Shown here in pieces: positions 5,565 through 5,593 of a DNA stretch of 5,593 bases (position 1 is its first letter; the number at the start of each line of letters is the position of its first letter). Source of the stretch: CAYZZA01 sp964482685 (GTDB lineage: Bacteria; Bacillota; Bacilli; Lactobacillales; Carnobacteriaceae_A); the NCBI GenBank assembly GCA_964482685.1, contig CAYZZA010000071.1, positions 1-5,593 on the forward strand, in the 5' to 3' direction. Under the pieces are notes generated by a model, which was not told where the DNA came from, ran no database searches, and was given only the letters and a program-made list of their open reading frames with translations. A program made the position numbers and the translations under genes.

Positions 5565-5593
5565 AAAAACGCCCACCATAGGTGGACGTTTTT
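5565..5593 (-). terminator. Intrinsic terminator at the window edge, probably for a gene to the right on the minus strand
   Basis: The arms AAAAACGCCCACC (5565-5577) and GGTGGACGTTTTT (5581-5593) flank a 3-nt loop. As plus-strand RNA there is one C-A mismatch. As minus-strand RNA the same position is a G-U pair, and the stem is followed by TTTTTTG, so it pairs better and fits a gene entering from the right on the minus strand. A/T tracts on both sides allow two-way termination. Confidence 0.75.

Noticed and set aside
5416..5593. Plus-strand frame from ATG at 5416 that stays open to the window edge (59 codons)
   Set aside because: No ribosome site or promoter in front, no recognisable domain, and it runs through the terminator hairpin at the edge. 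The part beyond the window could not be checked.

Overview
This 5.6-kb stretch looks like chromosomal DNA of a low-to-moderate-GC Gram-positive bacterium (Bacillota, plausibly Lactobacillales or a related Bacilli group). The signs are strong AGGAGG-type ribosome binding sites, sigma-A type promoters, a match to the CcpA cre consensus, hairpin-plus-T terminators, and a short zinc-ribbon membrane protein of a kind I associate with this phylum. The genus cannot be named from the sequence alone. I see no phage, transposon, CRISPR array, tRNA or rRNA.

Left part (1-2264, all minus strand): a tightly packed nucleoside/ribose salvage operon. In transcription order it holds a PfkB-family ribokinase (rbsK), a complete inosine-uridine-type nucleoside hydrolase, and a second, divergent nucleoside hydrolase that runs off the left edge. 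The first two genes overlap by ATGA; the next two abut as TAAGTG with no gap. The pathway follows from the families: the hydrolases split nucleosides into base plus ribose, and the kinase makes ribose-5-phosphate.

Leader (about 2265-2790): a consensus promoter on the minus strand (TTGACA, 17 bp, TATAAT) lies roughly 490 bp upstream of rbsK. A sequence fitting the cre consensus at every constrained position sits on the predicted transcription start, with a weaker copy next to it. This suggests carbon catabolite control, or control by a related LacI-family regulator. The long leader contains a graded array of tandem repeats (four units of 19 bp, four of 15 bp, two of 14 bp), which is the most unusual structure in the window.

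Middle (2788-4540): an A/purine-rich spacer, then a promoter with a long-armed inverted repeat, then gdhA (hexameric NADP-type glutamate dehydrogenase) on the plus strand, closed by a strong 17-bp hairpin terminator. The operon and gdhA are divergently transcribed.

Right part (4541-5593): a minus-strand gene for a small zinc-ribbon membrane protein of unknown function with its own promoter. Beyond it lie about 450 bp with no convincing gene, several short inverted repeats, and a terminator at the right edge that pairs better on the minus strand and so probably ends a gene beyond the window.
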